Below, piece after piece: positions 46,832-60,319 of a DNA stretch of 64,000 nt. Origin of the DNA: Lates calcarifer (lineage: Eukaryota > Chordata > Actinopteri > Centropomidae); contig NC_066838.1 of assembly GCF_001640805.2 (NCBI RefSeq), positions 14,097,632-14,161,631 on the forward strand, read 5' to 3'. The notes beneath the pieces are model-generated. The model made no database searches and was not told the DNA's origin. It was given only the letters and a program-made list of their open reading frames with translations. The number at the start of each line of letters is the position of its first letter. Position 1 is the first letter of the stretch. Both the position numbers and the translations under genes were made by a program.

Positions 46832-48359
46832 CCTGCCTGTGTGTGTTAGTGATAGATGGGTTGTGTGGGAGTCCTTTCACACTGAGATGTCTCCTAATCA
46901 GTCTTAATGATTAGGCTCCATTGATGAGGTGCATTGATGAGAATGGGATTGTGGGTGTAGGGCGTGGCAACACCCCAACAATATCCTGTCTTCTTCACAT
47001 TTTGAGGATAGTATAGTTAACACTGAAAAGCAAATCACTATGTCTTGTTTGCATGTGTGCTACTGATCAGTAGGCGTGTGTTTGTATGTGCTGGGTCTGT
47101 CGTCTGGCTTTAGCTCACGGAGGGCTGGGCTGAAGCTGTTTGTCACAAGGAACTCTATAGAGAGGAGTATGTGGACGTCCCTTCTCCTGTCCTCTCCTCC
47201 TCTGTCTGTGTCTCCATCCATCTCTCGGCTTCCTCCCTCGGCGATGCCACTCATCCGTCTCTGGCCCAGTCAGGGCTGTTTACACTCATTTAGCTCCAAC
47301 TGAGGTGCAGCCAGGGCAGGCCTTGAGGTATTTATAGGCAGCAGGAGAATAAGAGCGTGAACAGAAAAAGATAGAAGAAAACAGGAAAATTGTGTTGACA
47401 TAATTTGGGCTTTTATTTCAGCAAAAAGGTACGTGCCTAGCATAAAACATCTGACTCATTTTGGAGTCAAATACTTTGTCGGTGACCAAGAGCTCCAGAT
47501 TGGTGAGACTGAGATAGCCACGATGGGTTCTGCTCTCTTAAGGCTGCAGTTATTGTAGCCAATGTAAGCAATGAAATTACACTGCAGCAATAATATAGCA
47601 CATGTTTGATAGGAGTTATTCTTAATATGGACATTTCCCCACCCTTCCTTTTTCTCTCTCCCTGTCCCTTAGCAAGTGGCGAGGGCCAGCGGAAGAGAGG
47701 AAGAGACAAACTGAATTAGTGTTCTTTTCATCATCCGTGACCGGCGAGCCGTCTGATAACCCTGATCTCATTATGAACGCTAATTGTTAAGTTCTCCCTC
47801 CTCTCATCCTCTGTTCCTCTCCTCCTATACACACACATTTAGGACTAAAGGACCATGTCAGTGAGTGGAAGTCTCTCTTTCTCTCTCTCCCCCTCCCCCG
47901 TCTAAGTATTTGCTTCCTGCCTACTAATGGAACCAACTTTGGGGTGAGGCCTAATATCCACTTTTAGCATAATCATTCTGAGCATGGGCAGCAACATGAG
48001 AGATTTATGGTCTGCTGAATGCAGTCTGGCAAATCTTCCTGCTTTCACATTTCAACCTCTTAGCTGTCTGTTTTCCCCAACCATCACCACCTCCCTACCC
48101 TCCATCACTTTCTTGCATTTCTGCTGAACTGCATGAACATCCATTTATTTTTTGCTGTATTTTACGTATCCATTCTTGTGTTTTAGTATTTTTTTGACAT
48201 AATACCTAATTTATCTTTGTAATACCTTTTTAAAATCTAAACAAATATCTGATGTCCTTGGTTTAACTGGCTGCGGTTCTGAATATGGAACAAGGGAGCA
48301 TCAGCCATGTTTTGATTATTGGTTTCCTCTGTGTTCCTGCTGTGAGTAATGACCATGAC

Positions 48360-48500
48360 TTTTAATGGGGTCTTACCAGTGTCCTGCTATTAATTAAAGC
48401 TTGATTGGGAGAATAAATTAATCTAGCTGTGGTCCGCCTGATCAATAACCCATATGAGGGCTCCATTAAGCACCAAGGGCTGAGCACTCTGCATGTGATA
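48360..48500. promoter_or_regulatory. Candidate conserved non-coding element
   Basis: Unique sequence rich in TTAATT/ATTAA homeodomain-like cores (CTATTAATTAAAGC, GAATAAATTAATC, TCCATTAAGC), free of simple repeats. The assignment rests on composition only. Confidence 0.25.
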
Positions 48501-51500
48501 TGTGTGTGTTGAAGGAGTTAGGGGAGTCAAATGGGCCTCTTAAATTACGAGTGATTTTCACCCCTATTAATCATAACAACCTCATCAAGTCATGGGAAGT
48601 GTGTGTGCTTGTGTGTGTCTGCAGCCCTCTGTCCATGCATGTGTGTTCCATGCAGCAGTATTTTTTCAAAACACAGTCTTGAGGTGATCCCTGAGTTCTT
48701 CACACAGACTGTGAACAGATGGTATTTCACACATGTAAGTCAGGGGAATCTAACATTTCTCACTCAAATCACTGAAAACCTCTGCTATGAAACAAAGGCA
48801 AATGGCATTTTAAAGTTCACTCAAATGAAATGCTAATCTCAAATCCAGTGTCAGTTTAATATGCAGGCCCAACGTGGACAAAATAATTGTGCTGAGCAGA
48901 TTCATAAAGGTGGCAAATATCAACTTGATTAAATGGTGAATATGGAAAAAAAAAAGCAGACGAGAAGAGTTATATTTAAAGTGATATCATTTGCAGACTG
49001 TGATGTTCTAGCAACCTCTCAGACTGAAAATATGTCAGCACAGACCTGTGAAAACTGTACCTGTTTGAAATATAATTAGGTGTTTTTCCATTTGAATCAA
49101 AAATAATGAGGCTTAGGCAACGATAATACAACAAGATGTTTGTTGTATTAAAGCAAATTCCAGTCGAGAATGCATTATAGATATGATTACAAGAGATTCT
49201 GTTGAGGGAAAGATATGTTGTTAAAACTAAATGGTGTTAATGCCCTTGAGAACATGAATTTGCTTAGACTGGTTTATGGCAACCTGCCAATACAATAATG
49301 AAATACAGTATCTTCAGCATAAGGTTGACATTTTGGTCTGAGGGTGGTAAGAAGCATCAAAACGGAAAGTGTTCACTTTTGTTTGACTGTAAATTTCATC
49401 ATGTTCTACCCATTAGAATTAAATATATTTTTTGTATACAAGTAAAAATTGTGACTTTATCGCAGCACAAGAGGAAAGGTCATGAGATCAACATACAGTG
49501 TTGTTCATCCTCTGGGGACCATAAGTATCTTTAACAAATTAAATGGAAATGCACTCATTAGTTTTCATGGTATGTCACCAACCAAAGTGTAAGGCAAGGC
49601 AACCTTTTGACCTTATGTTGCTAGATAAGGGCTCATTGCATAACTAAAATCATCGACTTAAAAATGCCATATTTCATATATTGCATAATATTGGCACGAC
49701 ATTCACCTTTATTTTCCTCTTAAAAAGAACGTCTTGGACCAACAAACAACCAACCAGTATCACCATACCTGTATGTAATCCAGTAAGAGAGGGAAACTTA
49801 ATGTACTCTATGCACAGTAGGACAGTAGGACATAATAGATAATAGAGTTGGGTGATATGTTACAATTTTCCAACTGGCCACCATCAGTCCAGCAGCCGTT
49901 GATTGCTAGTATTTTTGTGTAGGTGCTTGTGTTGCTCCTGTTTGAACCTTCACCTTCTCCTCTTAATGTGAAAATCAAATTTTACTGAAATGTAGATTAT
50001 ACTTCTTCAACAAAAGAAATAACCTTGTGATGTTGGATAAGCAATAAGCTGTAAGGACGGGCTGAACTCCTGCCTGTCACTATTTGAAAAAGATGGTGCT
50101 TGCTGCCTCTGCTTGCAGCTTCCAAATGAACAAACAGGTGGAGGTGCACAACTGTGCTAGTCAGTTTTTGGCCTTGGTCACTAAAGACAGCTTAACTATC
50201 ATTTAGTCACTGCTCTGTTTTACCAGCTCCAACTGCCATTACCTATTAGCACATGCTTTAAATTGCGCTTCATGGATTAATTATTTACCAAGTTGAATTC
50301 TCAAGGAAGCACACCATTAAATTAGCAAAATAAAATGACATCCCCCTCAAAAAAAAAAAACAACCACCAGTGACTCAATGGAGCCAACTGCAGATTAATA
50401 ATATATTCATCCAATCACCCAACCTTAATAGATAAGCTGTAAAAATATTTGATAGGTAGACAGAGACAAAGTAAAGTTTACACTCAGTTAGTCTTTTGTA
50501 TCAGTTCATGCATTTTGAGTGGCTTCAAGGCTGAAGTGATACAAAGGATAGAGACATAAATGACTCACAGGTTCTCAGTTTCTCCCTGAGCAAGCACTGA
50601 ATTTTCATTTTCATTCTGCTTTACAGCGTTAGAGTGTTTGATCATTTTCAAAGAAACTGATATTTCTTGTTGCACATATTTTTATTCTATACTCAGTGTC
50701 TTTTCTCTCTTTCTAGGATTTACCCCCCCCCACACACACACACAGACACACAGACACACACTTAAGGCACACATTCACACACATACACACACACCATGTA
50801 GGTCTCATTTGGATATGCATTGGACTGTTTCAGCATGAGGGCTCACACAGATTGGGGCTAGTCAGACTCACAGAAGTACAAACCCCAAGCAAACAGCAGT
50901 AGGTGCTTGTGAATGCACTCTTGTTTCTTAGGAAGTGTTGCAGTGCTTGTTAGTCTGGTAAATTGTTTTCTACCCCTCTTGCTAATGATTCATTTGTTGT
51001 TTGAGATGTTTTCCTTGCAGCACAAAAAAACACTGATAATCAAAATCCCTGCTCTAATTTCATTACAGCATTTTAAATATGCCCCACGCTGTTTCCGGAT
51101 GCAAATAGAGAACTCGTTCTCTTTCCATTCTTCTCCTTTGCTCTGCACTGCATTCCAATTCAGAATAAAGAAACCAATAAACCCAAGTCCGTCTTGGGCC
51201 ATGCATAAATGAATGTCTTACATAAAGACGTCGGAACAACTATTCTCTCTTACTGTTTCCCCATTTTGTTCTCTCTTTTTGTATTGTGTGTGCATGTGTG
51301 CAAAAGTGTGCCTCTGTGTGAACATCTATGCTATTGTGTGGCTCTCCATGGTTTAATAGAAAACCTTGCTTGGTTTCCCCCACCTCATTATTTGATAGAC
51401 CAGATGAGAAATAGATTTATGATTCCGATTAATAACGTTAGCCAGAGTTCATTGTTTCCGCCAGTCAGCCGAACAACTTCATATCAGTCCCACTAATGCC

Positions 51501-52194
51501 TCTGAAACACCAGTGGTGTGTGTTTAATAATATCGTTGTTAGAAAAGCCATTCGTTCTCATTTGAGCAGCAAGTCTCATTTGGTTGGATGGAGTAGCTCT
51601 CCACCTCACCAATCCTGCCGAGACTACAGGGAATTCCAGGCAAATGAAGGATAGAAATAGCAATATTTCTACTATCTCAGTGTGCAGATCTCTAAGAGCC
51701 CATGTTGTAATATAGGAATAAAATGTATTGTGAGAATATATTGAAGATTTTATGGAAAACAGAGTAAAACTAATTTTTCTCCCCATGTGCCAGCTTCTTT
51801 GTAATACATGTGCATTTGTGATTTTATATTGGTATTCTATTTAAAATTTTTAGAGCAAAGTATGAGAGAGAGATATTAGTTGTGCAATCTGAATGAGATG
51901 TATTTTAAGTGCAGAAAAGGAGAATGTGATAGACTTTATGTGCAAAAGCCACAGATATATGATATACAGAGTATCTGCAGGTCTTGAAGCGTCTTAAATA
52001 CATAAATACATGTACATTTCATCAACAAAGGTCTTAATTATCTAGCTTATTTTTTCTGCTAGTTGCAGGCAGTGACGTTGCTTCTAAAATGTTTCTTTAT
52101 GTGTTTGCGGGCTGACATTATACATATATAAACTACAAGTGAGTTTGTTATGATAGTGAATTGTGGTGCAGCAAGAATTTTAATTCTTTTTTGG

Positions 52195-52590
52195 ATTTTT
52201 TTGTAAGTCTTTGCTATTGCTACATAGCCAAAGTTTACATTAGCAGTTGTCTATTTACCAGTGTAATGTTGCGAGTTCAGCATCAAACTGTCTCCAGTGG
52301 TGGAAACCAATGCCAATGTTTGGCTTCTATTTCTATCACTCTTTTCTTCTGCTGAAGTTAGCATGCTAACCAGCTCGACCTGGCATGGTTGGTTAGTCTC
52401 GTCTCTTCCCAATAGCGACTCACTGTAGAGTCCTGACCTGAAGAAGTCGCACTGCTCAGAGGGCAGGGGTTATTCTAACCTCTTGGATTGTAAATGTAGT
52501 GATGGTTGAAGCACTTGGCAAGCGAAGAAGACCAAGAAACCACTTTCGGTAGACAGAGGAAATTTACTAATAGTCCCTTTCAAGTAGCAA
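52195..52590 (+). repeat. Interspersed repeat, copy B
   Basis: Second copy of the family at 11863-12190, including the identical palindrome GTTAGCATGCTAAC (52357-52370) followed by CAGCT. It is longer than copy A because of an insertion containing CCAGTGGTGGAAACCAATG. Confidence 0.6.
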
Positions 52591-55500
52591 ATAGGCCATA
52601 TCATCCCCACTGGTTCTCCATCTGTGCTTTCTCTTTTTGGCTGATATCCACCAGAAAGTGGTATTACATTGCATTTTATGTGATATTAGAAAGAGCCTTG
52701 AACTTGGTGAATCCTGCAGAAACCCCTGATAAAGTAACAATTTTGCTGTATTTGTTTGTTGAGCAAGAGCACATTCAGTGCCTCATTTGCAGAGTCAAGT
52801 GTTATATATTTTGTCTGTCTGTAGTTAGCCCAAAGTTTTTCTTGTTGAGGTCACATGCTTTGGGAGACTGTGGGCCCTGGCTATAGCTGTGAACAGAGGT
52901 GTACTCTAACAATAAATGAATGTGGCAGCAAAGGAGCTAATCGGCCAAACAGTGCTGGTCACAACGGGACACCAGCAACCCTTAATCATCAGGCTGCAGC
53001 AAATTAATTACCACAATCATCTACCTACGGCAAATTAATTATCACAATCAATCACCACAAATTAAACTGGGCCTTAAAATAGCCCCGTGGTCAACTGGCA
53101 ATCAGCACCTCTGGCCTGCACCCAGGGCAGGAGGAACACATGCAAGCAAATATGCCTACACACCATGGAAGACAAACATGGAAGCATGTATATATTGTAC
53201 ATGTACATTTTTATATGTATGCACATCCAAAATCATAAACACAAACACATACAGAGTCATACACACACCTGCAGAACTAATAGGAAGCAAAGGACATGAG
53301 ACTCATTTAACAGCAAATGTCATCTAGACAGCCCACTTAATTAGAGCTGCAGAGGTAAAATAGGGAGAGAGGAGAAAGGTGTGGGGAGTGGATTAAGACA
53401 GAAGATTGGAAAAACAATGTTGAACTGAGAAAATAAAATAAGAGAAAAGGTGCACAGAGAGGAGTATACCGGCATCAGGTCGAACTGAAAGAAAAATACA
53501 GCCCAAAAAACCTGAAAGCAGTGAAACTAAAGCACGTTTTATCTCTCCTAATTACTTAGCGACGTGTTCTTCCACGAGCACATTTTATCAGCTGAGACAT
53601 ATTGTGTCAGCAAGTGGCTCTATAGCTCTATATGTGGTGTTTGTGTGGGAGGGAAACCTAAGGAGAAAACAGTTTTATGAGTTGAACCTACGAGATATGT
53701 GTGATAATGTCAGTTTGTTTTTTTTCTGCTTCCAACTGTCTTTGTTAGAACATGCCAGTTAGATTTTTCCTTTCGATGCGCTATGTGTTTTGAGAAATGT
53801 AACAATGTGCATCTCACTGCTTATTAACACTGTTAACATCTCTCAGTAATAGGTACTTAAAGCTGAGTGGATGAGCTGGAAATATTGGCATGGTTAATGT
53901 GTTATTGTTTAGTTAATGTTCTGTACAGTAGGGTGGGATCAAAGATTCACAGAAATTCAATTTAATTTAGTGGATAAATACCGTATAAGTGCTGCACTGA
54001 ATGTGTCATGCTGGTATATTTGGTCTTTGCAGTTGAGGAGTATTTTTAGCTGAGTCGTCAAGTTCATTAAAGTTTGACGTGTTTGAATTGTCGCAGTTGC
54101 TGTGACTTATCTGGGTGTATTTTTCACACGTTAGGATGAAGTATACATCTGCCTCAACCTCACCCACTGTGTGATCACAAATCCTATCCAGGTATATCCC
54201 AAACTGGTTTACTGAATCAGAATCTGTGACAAAGCATTTTTTAATAGTTCAATATCGGTAGTATATACAGTGTATATAAACCCAGACCCATTTCCACTCC
54301 CCTCTTTAAAGTCACCCGTTGCTTTCCAGGTAGGCTGTAAAAAAGATGCCCCATTGCGCTTTGTTGCATCAGTGGATCCATTTTTTAATGCACGGTATTA
54401 GGAGCTAGTGAACCACGAAGCAGCACAAACAAGTAAATAGCAGCAAGCAGCCTCAATTAATGATATCTATACTGACAGCTCATGCTGGCAAGTGATGTGA
54501 GCAGAGATGCTTTGGGTGGAAAAAAAACAACAAAAAAAACTATTTCAGGATTTCAGGTTGACCAAACTTCTTAAAGTGCTGCTGCTGCTGGTTAAAAACT
54601 CAAATTGAAATTCAGTGTTTTGTTCATGGTAGGGATAAAGAGAGGCCTTCCAAATTCTGCCCAAATCCTCCTGCCACAGAAAACTCACATTCATTTTCCT
54701 CTCTCCCTTCAGGATAATAGAAAATATTAAAGGAAATCATTAAAGATACGCAGTAAAGCAGGCTAGTTTTTTCTTAATACAGAGGAGTTTAGCTGTCTCG
54801 CACAATGAAATTGCTACTCTAATTTAAATATTAGATAATATGTATCTTTTGACTAAGTGTACACTTTGCAGTCAAGTTTTCTGGGATATAAACATGAAAA
54901 TATGACAGGGACAGGCCCAATTCTTCCTTCTTTTTGTTCATTTAACCTGTATTTGTTCATGGTTTGTGTATTTTTATTTATTTCTAAGAGTTGAGAGATA
55001 ACTTCTAGCCACTTTTTAGGGCTCACTAACTTTCTAAACAACTTTAAAGTTTAGGTTTTGTCAGATTTACTTTCATTGCAGTGTTTTTAATTTTGTTTGT
55101 GCAGATTTTTATTTAAAAAAGCAGTGCCAGCATCAGTCTGGTTGAAAAGGGTCAGAGGGGGGACAGGTTTGTTTCTGTGTGTACGATCACCACTAAACAA
55201 ACAAATTCAGAACTCCACATCAGGGCACAGTCAATAATACAAAAGACAGACAAAATACTGCCTATGGAAAGTTAGGTAGACCGGTGATTTGGTGTATAAC
55301 ATGTCTAATATATCTTATGTGATTTCCTTTAATTTAATGCTCCAGTGTGTTGCAGCATATTGAGTGATGAATCATTCTGTGACAAAGCTGAAAGAACATT
55401 GACTCCATTATTCAGTATACTCCTCCTCCTCCTTACAATCCCAAGAGCTGTCCATGGATGACAGTGTGCTGTACAGGAGATCCTCCTCCACTTTGTGCTG

Positions 55501-55860
55501 TATCGTCTGCTCTCCCCCTCCTTCTTCCTCCTCCATCCTGTCTAACCTCCCCTCAAGCCCATCCCTTCATCATGTATCCACCTGGTTTCCCTTTTCTCTG
55601 TTTGCACTGACTCTTTCTCTCTGTCTGTCTCAGTAACTTACTCTTTTGGTGTCTGTCCCTCTTTTTTTTTTGTATCTGTGTCACTCTTTGTCCCTGTCAT
55701 TCTCAGTATCCCTGTCACTCCTCCTCTGTCTCTCTCCTCTTTCTGTTCTCTCCGCCTGGCTCTGCTGATCTCTTGGAAGCTGAGTAGACACTGTTCAGCT
55801 CCTCTGGGACTTGGGTTAGCCATATTGTGTGACACCCTGATGGCGCCTAAAGGCAACTTA

Positions 55861-55864
55861 ACAC

Positions 55865-55903
<39 letters not shown>

Positions 55904-56088
55904 ACAAAGACATGAACACACAAAATTACTTCTCTGCATTTCTCATACATACGCATGCTGGTCTAATGCATTTGAATTGAATACCTCCTGTGGCACATGT
56001 AAGTGCAGTTTGATTTAAGGTGACTGTATATGTCTTTGTGTGCTTTTTTATCTTTTATGATTTATATAACCTTTGGCATTCATGCATT

Positions 56089-56127
<39 letters not shown>

Positions 56128-56163
56128 ATGTGTCCAGGATTAAGGGGAGTACTTCATAGTGCG

Positions 56164-56198
<35 letters not shown>

Positions 56199-56298
56199 TG
56201 GTTGGGGGGGGGGGTCCCCTGATGGCCTTTAGCCCACATCTGGGCATGCTCCAATACCATAGTCTGATTGGTCTCAAACTGTCCTGACAGGAAATCCA

Positions 56299-56348
<50 letters not shown>

Positions 56349-56519
56349 TGTGAGTGTGCATGGAGAGGGATGCATCTGGATGACAGCTAAATTGAATGCC
56401 AGGGCCAACAAGGCCACAGGATCACAATGAGAGAGATGAGGACAACACCGCACAGAGAGACACTGGGAGAGAGATGCTGGCATTAAGCCCAGGGATGACA
56501 TAGAGAGACAGTTCTTGGG

Positions 56520-56560
<41 letters not shown>

Positions 56561-56570
56561 TGTGTGTGTG
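55861..56570 (+). repeat. Cluster of five dinucleotide arrays
   Basis: Within 710 bp there are (AC)n at 55861-55901, (CT)n(GT)n at 56088-56130, (GT)n at 56169-56197 followed by a G11 run, (TG)n at 56301-56342 and (GT)n at 56522-56570. The first array is in the opposite CA phase to the rest. The intervening DNA is unique and non-coding. Confidence 0.93.
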
Positions 56571-59530
56571 ATTGATTGAGTTTTAATGTGGTCCCTGATG
56601 AGGAGTCACTGACATCAGGGGGAACAGAAAAGAGGAAGGAAGCAGAGGAGGAGATGGGAAAACAATGTCTTCTTCAAAGCGAGATAAAAAAGGATCATGC
56701 ACACTGCTCTGTCCATGGATCCTTTTTTATCTTTTGTCCTGATGGTGGTTTGTCCGCTGCATCTGTCCCTCAAAACTTTATTAGAGACTATATCTAAAGC
56801 TGCATCACACCAGTTTAGAACTCTTAATCTCACTTAATAGTCAGAAAAATTATAACATGCAGCCCTATCTGTATTTATCTCCGTTCAAATGAGCAAATGC
56901 CAGCATATCATTACAATGACAGTAAATTGTCATAAATGTAATTATATATACGTCTGACTTTAAACCTATTTTTTTTTCCAAGTATATCTCTTTTTGTAGC
57001 TTGCTGTATCCAAAGGCAAACATTTAACATTGACACTTACCTATTGAGCAAATTTATGTCAGTCAAACTCTCATTATACCATACACACCTTCCATGCCTC
57101 TCTACCAAAAAAGTAAGTAAACTCTTTCCAAAATCAGCCCCAGGATTAAACAGCTGTGTTTTGTTTTTGTTTATGTTTGAGGTTTTCTGTGAAGTGTTTT
57201 TTTTTAATTCTTTTTGTTGCTTGCATTTTTATTTATAATTGCTTTGGGCACATTAGTCTATATAATTGCATTATTTATAATTCAGGATTTTTGTGTGTTT
57301 TGTGTGCATCTGTACATTTTGTAGCTATTAACTGTAAAACATGCTGGGCTGTAAGTGTGTGTGTGCATGTGTGTGGCTGTGTGTGCACTACCTGTTAATG
57401 ATGCAACACAGAGGCAAGCACACACAGTTTCTTCATCACAGAATTGTTGCCATATCAGGCGAAATCCTTGGCTTGAATGAAGAGATGTTTGAGAATGTAT
57501 ACCCACCAAACCCAGCCTCTGGATATGTGTAGAAATTTGACAAATCATTTTCTGTTAAACTTAATTTGTCGACTGTAATTGCACTAAGTATTGCAAGGAG
57601 TTGAATACTTTTTATATAACCATAAACACAGGCGAAGACTGTCTTTGTTCATTTGACGTCTGTTTGTGCTTTGCTCGCTGCAGTCAAACTGCCAGATCCA
57701 GACAATCACTGGTTATTGTGAGAAAATATATCAATCACAACACAGCAATTATTTATTGGCAAAGTGATTTCCAGTACTGGCCTTCATTTTTTCCAATGCA
57801 CACCAACTGCCTCATTGTGAGGTAGATATTTCTCCTGTGTTCAGATAAGCCCTCAGTGTTTTCACCACTGGGGGATCCACTGTGTTGTTAGTAACGCTAT
57901 GTCTCCAGCAGTGGGGAACAGCTCCTGTGCTGGTGGCCTTAGCCACCTGCCCAGGTGAAGTAAGACCTGCCCAGCTAGAAAAAAATCACTTGGTTTCTCT
58001 TCAGGTAGATATTACATTAGAATGTCTTATTTCACTGTCTTCAAACCAACAATTTTTTGGCCACATATGTACTGTGGATATTGAAAATAATCAGCGATTC
58101 TGCATCAATGCAGTGACACAACATAATTGATTATCGCCTCCCAATGTTGCTTGTTGATTTTCCTCAGCTGGACAATAAAGTTCAAATGACCTCTTGTTAG
58201 CGATGCATGAGATGTAGCCATGTTAGTTTTTTTCACCCTGAGAACCTGCCACTGTAAAGGAAATAAGAGACCCAACCCAGCCAAGAATTGATGTGACACT
58301 GTTGTGACATTTTAGCACTAACTTGTGATTCCTGGACTTTCGGTCATGAAAGAGTCTTATGTAACAATAATGGTACATTACATTAGCAAGGACTGGCAGA
58401 TTATTTTGCATGTGCTGCAGACAAGAGCTGTTCATGAGTCTCATATGGATGTTCATCTGGCAGAGCTACTGTCTTGTGTGTCACGTTCGTGATGTTCTCT
58501 ACGTTCAGGAAGTTTCTTAGAGCAGAAGAAAGTAGGAAGCTAGGCTGTATAAGTGTTAGTTTTGTTTCTGAGGATGGAACAATTTCACACACATATAGCA
58601 GCTGTAAGCTAGACATGTACAATTTATTTATTTTTGGTTTATAATGTATAGACATAGATGTTGACATTGATTTCTATAGCCCTTTTCTAAATAATAAAAA
58701 AAGAGAGTTCATATTTATCTGACTGCTCCTATTCATTGATGAAAAAGTAGCCATTGGGGATGCAATGCATTGTCATGCATCGTAATTCATTGTGATACAT
58801 TGTGATATTAAATTGAATCAAATGGTTGACAGTATAATTGTAAACGAATCAAATCGTGCGATCAAAAGAGATGCAGTGCCCTAATATGTACATTTCTGAG
58901 TTGCGTGAGCTGCAGTAACTGACAGGCAAATAGAAGCTTCTCTGTGCATCTACTGAGGCATTTAGGGAACATGAGGAAATTGTGGCATCTACCCGTAATC
59001 TGCATGTGAGGTGTTTTGGAGACATTTGTAAATTACAGCTACAGAAAATAACCTGGGTTACCCCTCTGAACTGCATGAGTCTCTGCATGCACATCAGTCA
59101 CACACCCACCACCACAAGTAAATTTAAATTTTAGTCCCCCCTCACCCACTTCTAGATTCTATAACTAAAATCAATACCTGAAAATTTAAGATACTTGAGC
59201 TTTTTCTTGGCTGATTTGTGTCAGTTTAGTTGTTTTGCACATTTGCAAATTGATTTAACTAATTTGCGCCTGGAATTTATGTTTCCAAATATAAAAATGT
59301 TTTCCCTCTCAAAAAAGGAAAACGGTTTAAAGAAAACAACCCTCTCTGCCTATGAACCTATCTTAAGCTTGGTTAGTATTCCTGTACATATGTGATCTCT
59401 CCTTCTCTTTCTCTTCTTCCTTGTGTCTTTTTCTCTCTGTCTATTGCTCCCTTTCTCTTTCTCCTGGGTTGTTAGTGAGCGTCCAAGGTCATCCACACCA
59501 CTGTTGAGCTGAGCCTTGATACTGACACAG
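56571..59530. other. Non-coding stretch, no gene seen
   Basis: No coding exon was recognised. Around 58753-58868 the repeated phrases 'atgcattgt', 'atgcatcgtaattcattgtgatacattgtgat' (in part) and 'gaatcaaatcgtgcgatc' look like an old hAT-element fragment of the ATCGTGATAC family, without recognisable ends. Confidence 0.45.
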
Positions 59531-59544
59531 CCCTTTGATGTTCT

Positions 59545-59760
59545 CAGAGAGAGGGGGGAGAGAAAGAGGGGGAGGAGAGAGAGAGAGAGGCATGTAAGGT
59601 TGGAAGAAAACAGAGGAGAGAGGGAGAGAGATATCTTGGGAATGGGAAAGGGGAGAAGAAAGGAGAGGAGGAGGGAGGAATACAAAAAGAGAAGGGAGGT
59701 AGAACTAGGAAGAAAGTGAAGTATAAAAAGAAGTGGAGGCAAGAAAAGAGAGATGGTTTG
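59545..59760 (+). repeat. Polypurine (GA-rich) tract
   Basis: About 215 bp of nearly pure G/A on the + strand (GAGAGAGGGG, AGGAGAGGAGG and similar), giving spurious low-complexity open frames on both strands. It could adopt triplex structure; no gene is present. Confidence 0.8.
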
Positions 59761-60039
59761 GGGGCAGGAGGAATGTTGCATATACAAATTTGAAATATTC
59801 AAACTGGTGAATGTTAGTATGTGGATAAGTGCTTATGTACAAGTGTGTGAAACCCTGTAAAGGACTGAAAGAGAGAGAAACCAAACAAATTGAATCTCAT
59901 GTATTTTTCATTTGCAACACACAGTAAATGCTAATGCTTATTTGATACATGGCTGGGTATAGTTATGTCAATAGCAGTACCATAATAAAATCTTGATTGT
60001 CAGTAATTTCTTGATACTGTGCAACAAGAAAGATAAACC

Positions 60040-60310
60040 AGCGCTTTGCACCTTGTGGTGAATCTCCTGAGGTTGTGGTCATGAAGTCTTGATCGATGAC
60101 AAGGAAACACGTACGCCTACATCCTATAGAGCATTCTTGACTTGCTGTGCAGTCATATAGGGATTTTTCTTTATCTTGCAAATGTTTTTCTGGTCATCCA
60201 CAAAACATCTCTCTGATGTGTTTCTGCTTTTGTTGAGCTTTTGTTGATTATTTATCTTCTTCGCTTGCATGGCCACCTCTTTTCCCCCCATATTAACAGT
60301 CAACTCCACC
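60040..60310 (-). pseudogene. Tc1/mariner-type transposase relic (DNA-binding part)
   Basis: On the - strand one frame reads DDQKNICKIKKNPYMTAQQV, then KNAL, a TAG stop, DVGVRVSLSSIKTS and a TGA stop. This matches the second helix-turn-helix of Tc1-like transposases, whose pattern is roughly 'R.LVR.V.KNPR.TA..L...L...G..VS..TI.R'. Two stops and the absence of a DDE catalytic region show it is dead. The upstream frame (GKEVAMQAKKINNQQKLNK) may be the diverged N-terminal part. Terminal inverted repeats were not found. Confidence 0.55.
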
Positions 60311-60319
60311 TCAATCTAA

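Larger units (their letters stand above)
45161..55850. other. No protein gene seen; possible large intron
   Basis: Open frames are short and no exon pair with matching phase was found. If the 44.2-45.2 kb promoter is real, this may be its first intron. Repeats include a (GT)n at 46811-46831 and the dispersed repeat at 52195-52590. A block at 48360-48500 with TATTAATTAAAGC, AATAAATTAATC and CCATTAAGC cores resembles a conserved regulatory element. Confidence 0.45.

Noticed and set aside
59350..59802. 150-codon Ser/Leu/Pro-rich open frame on the - strand
   Set aside because: It is produced by the GA/CT polypurine tract; low complexity without gene structure.
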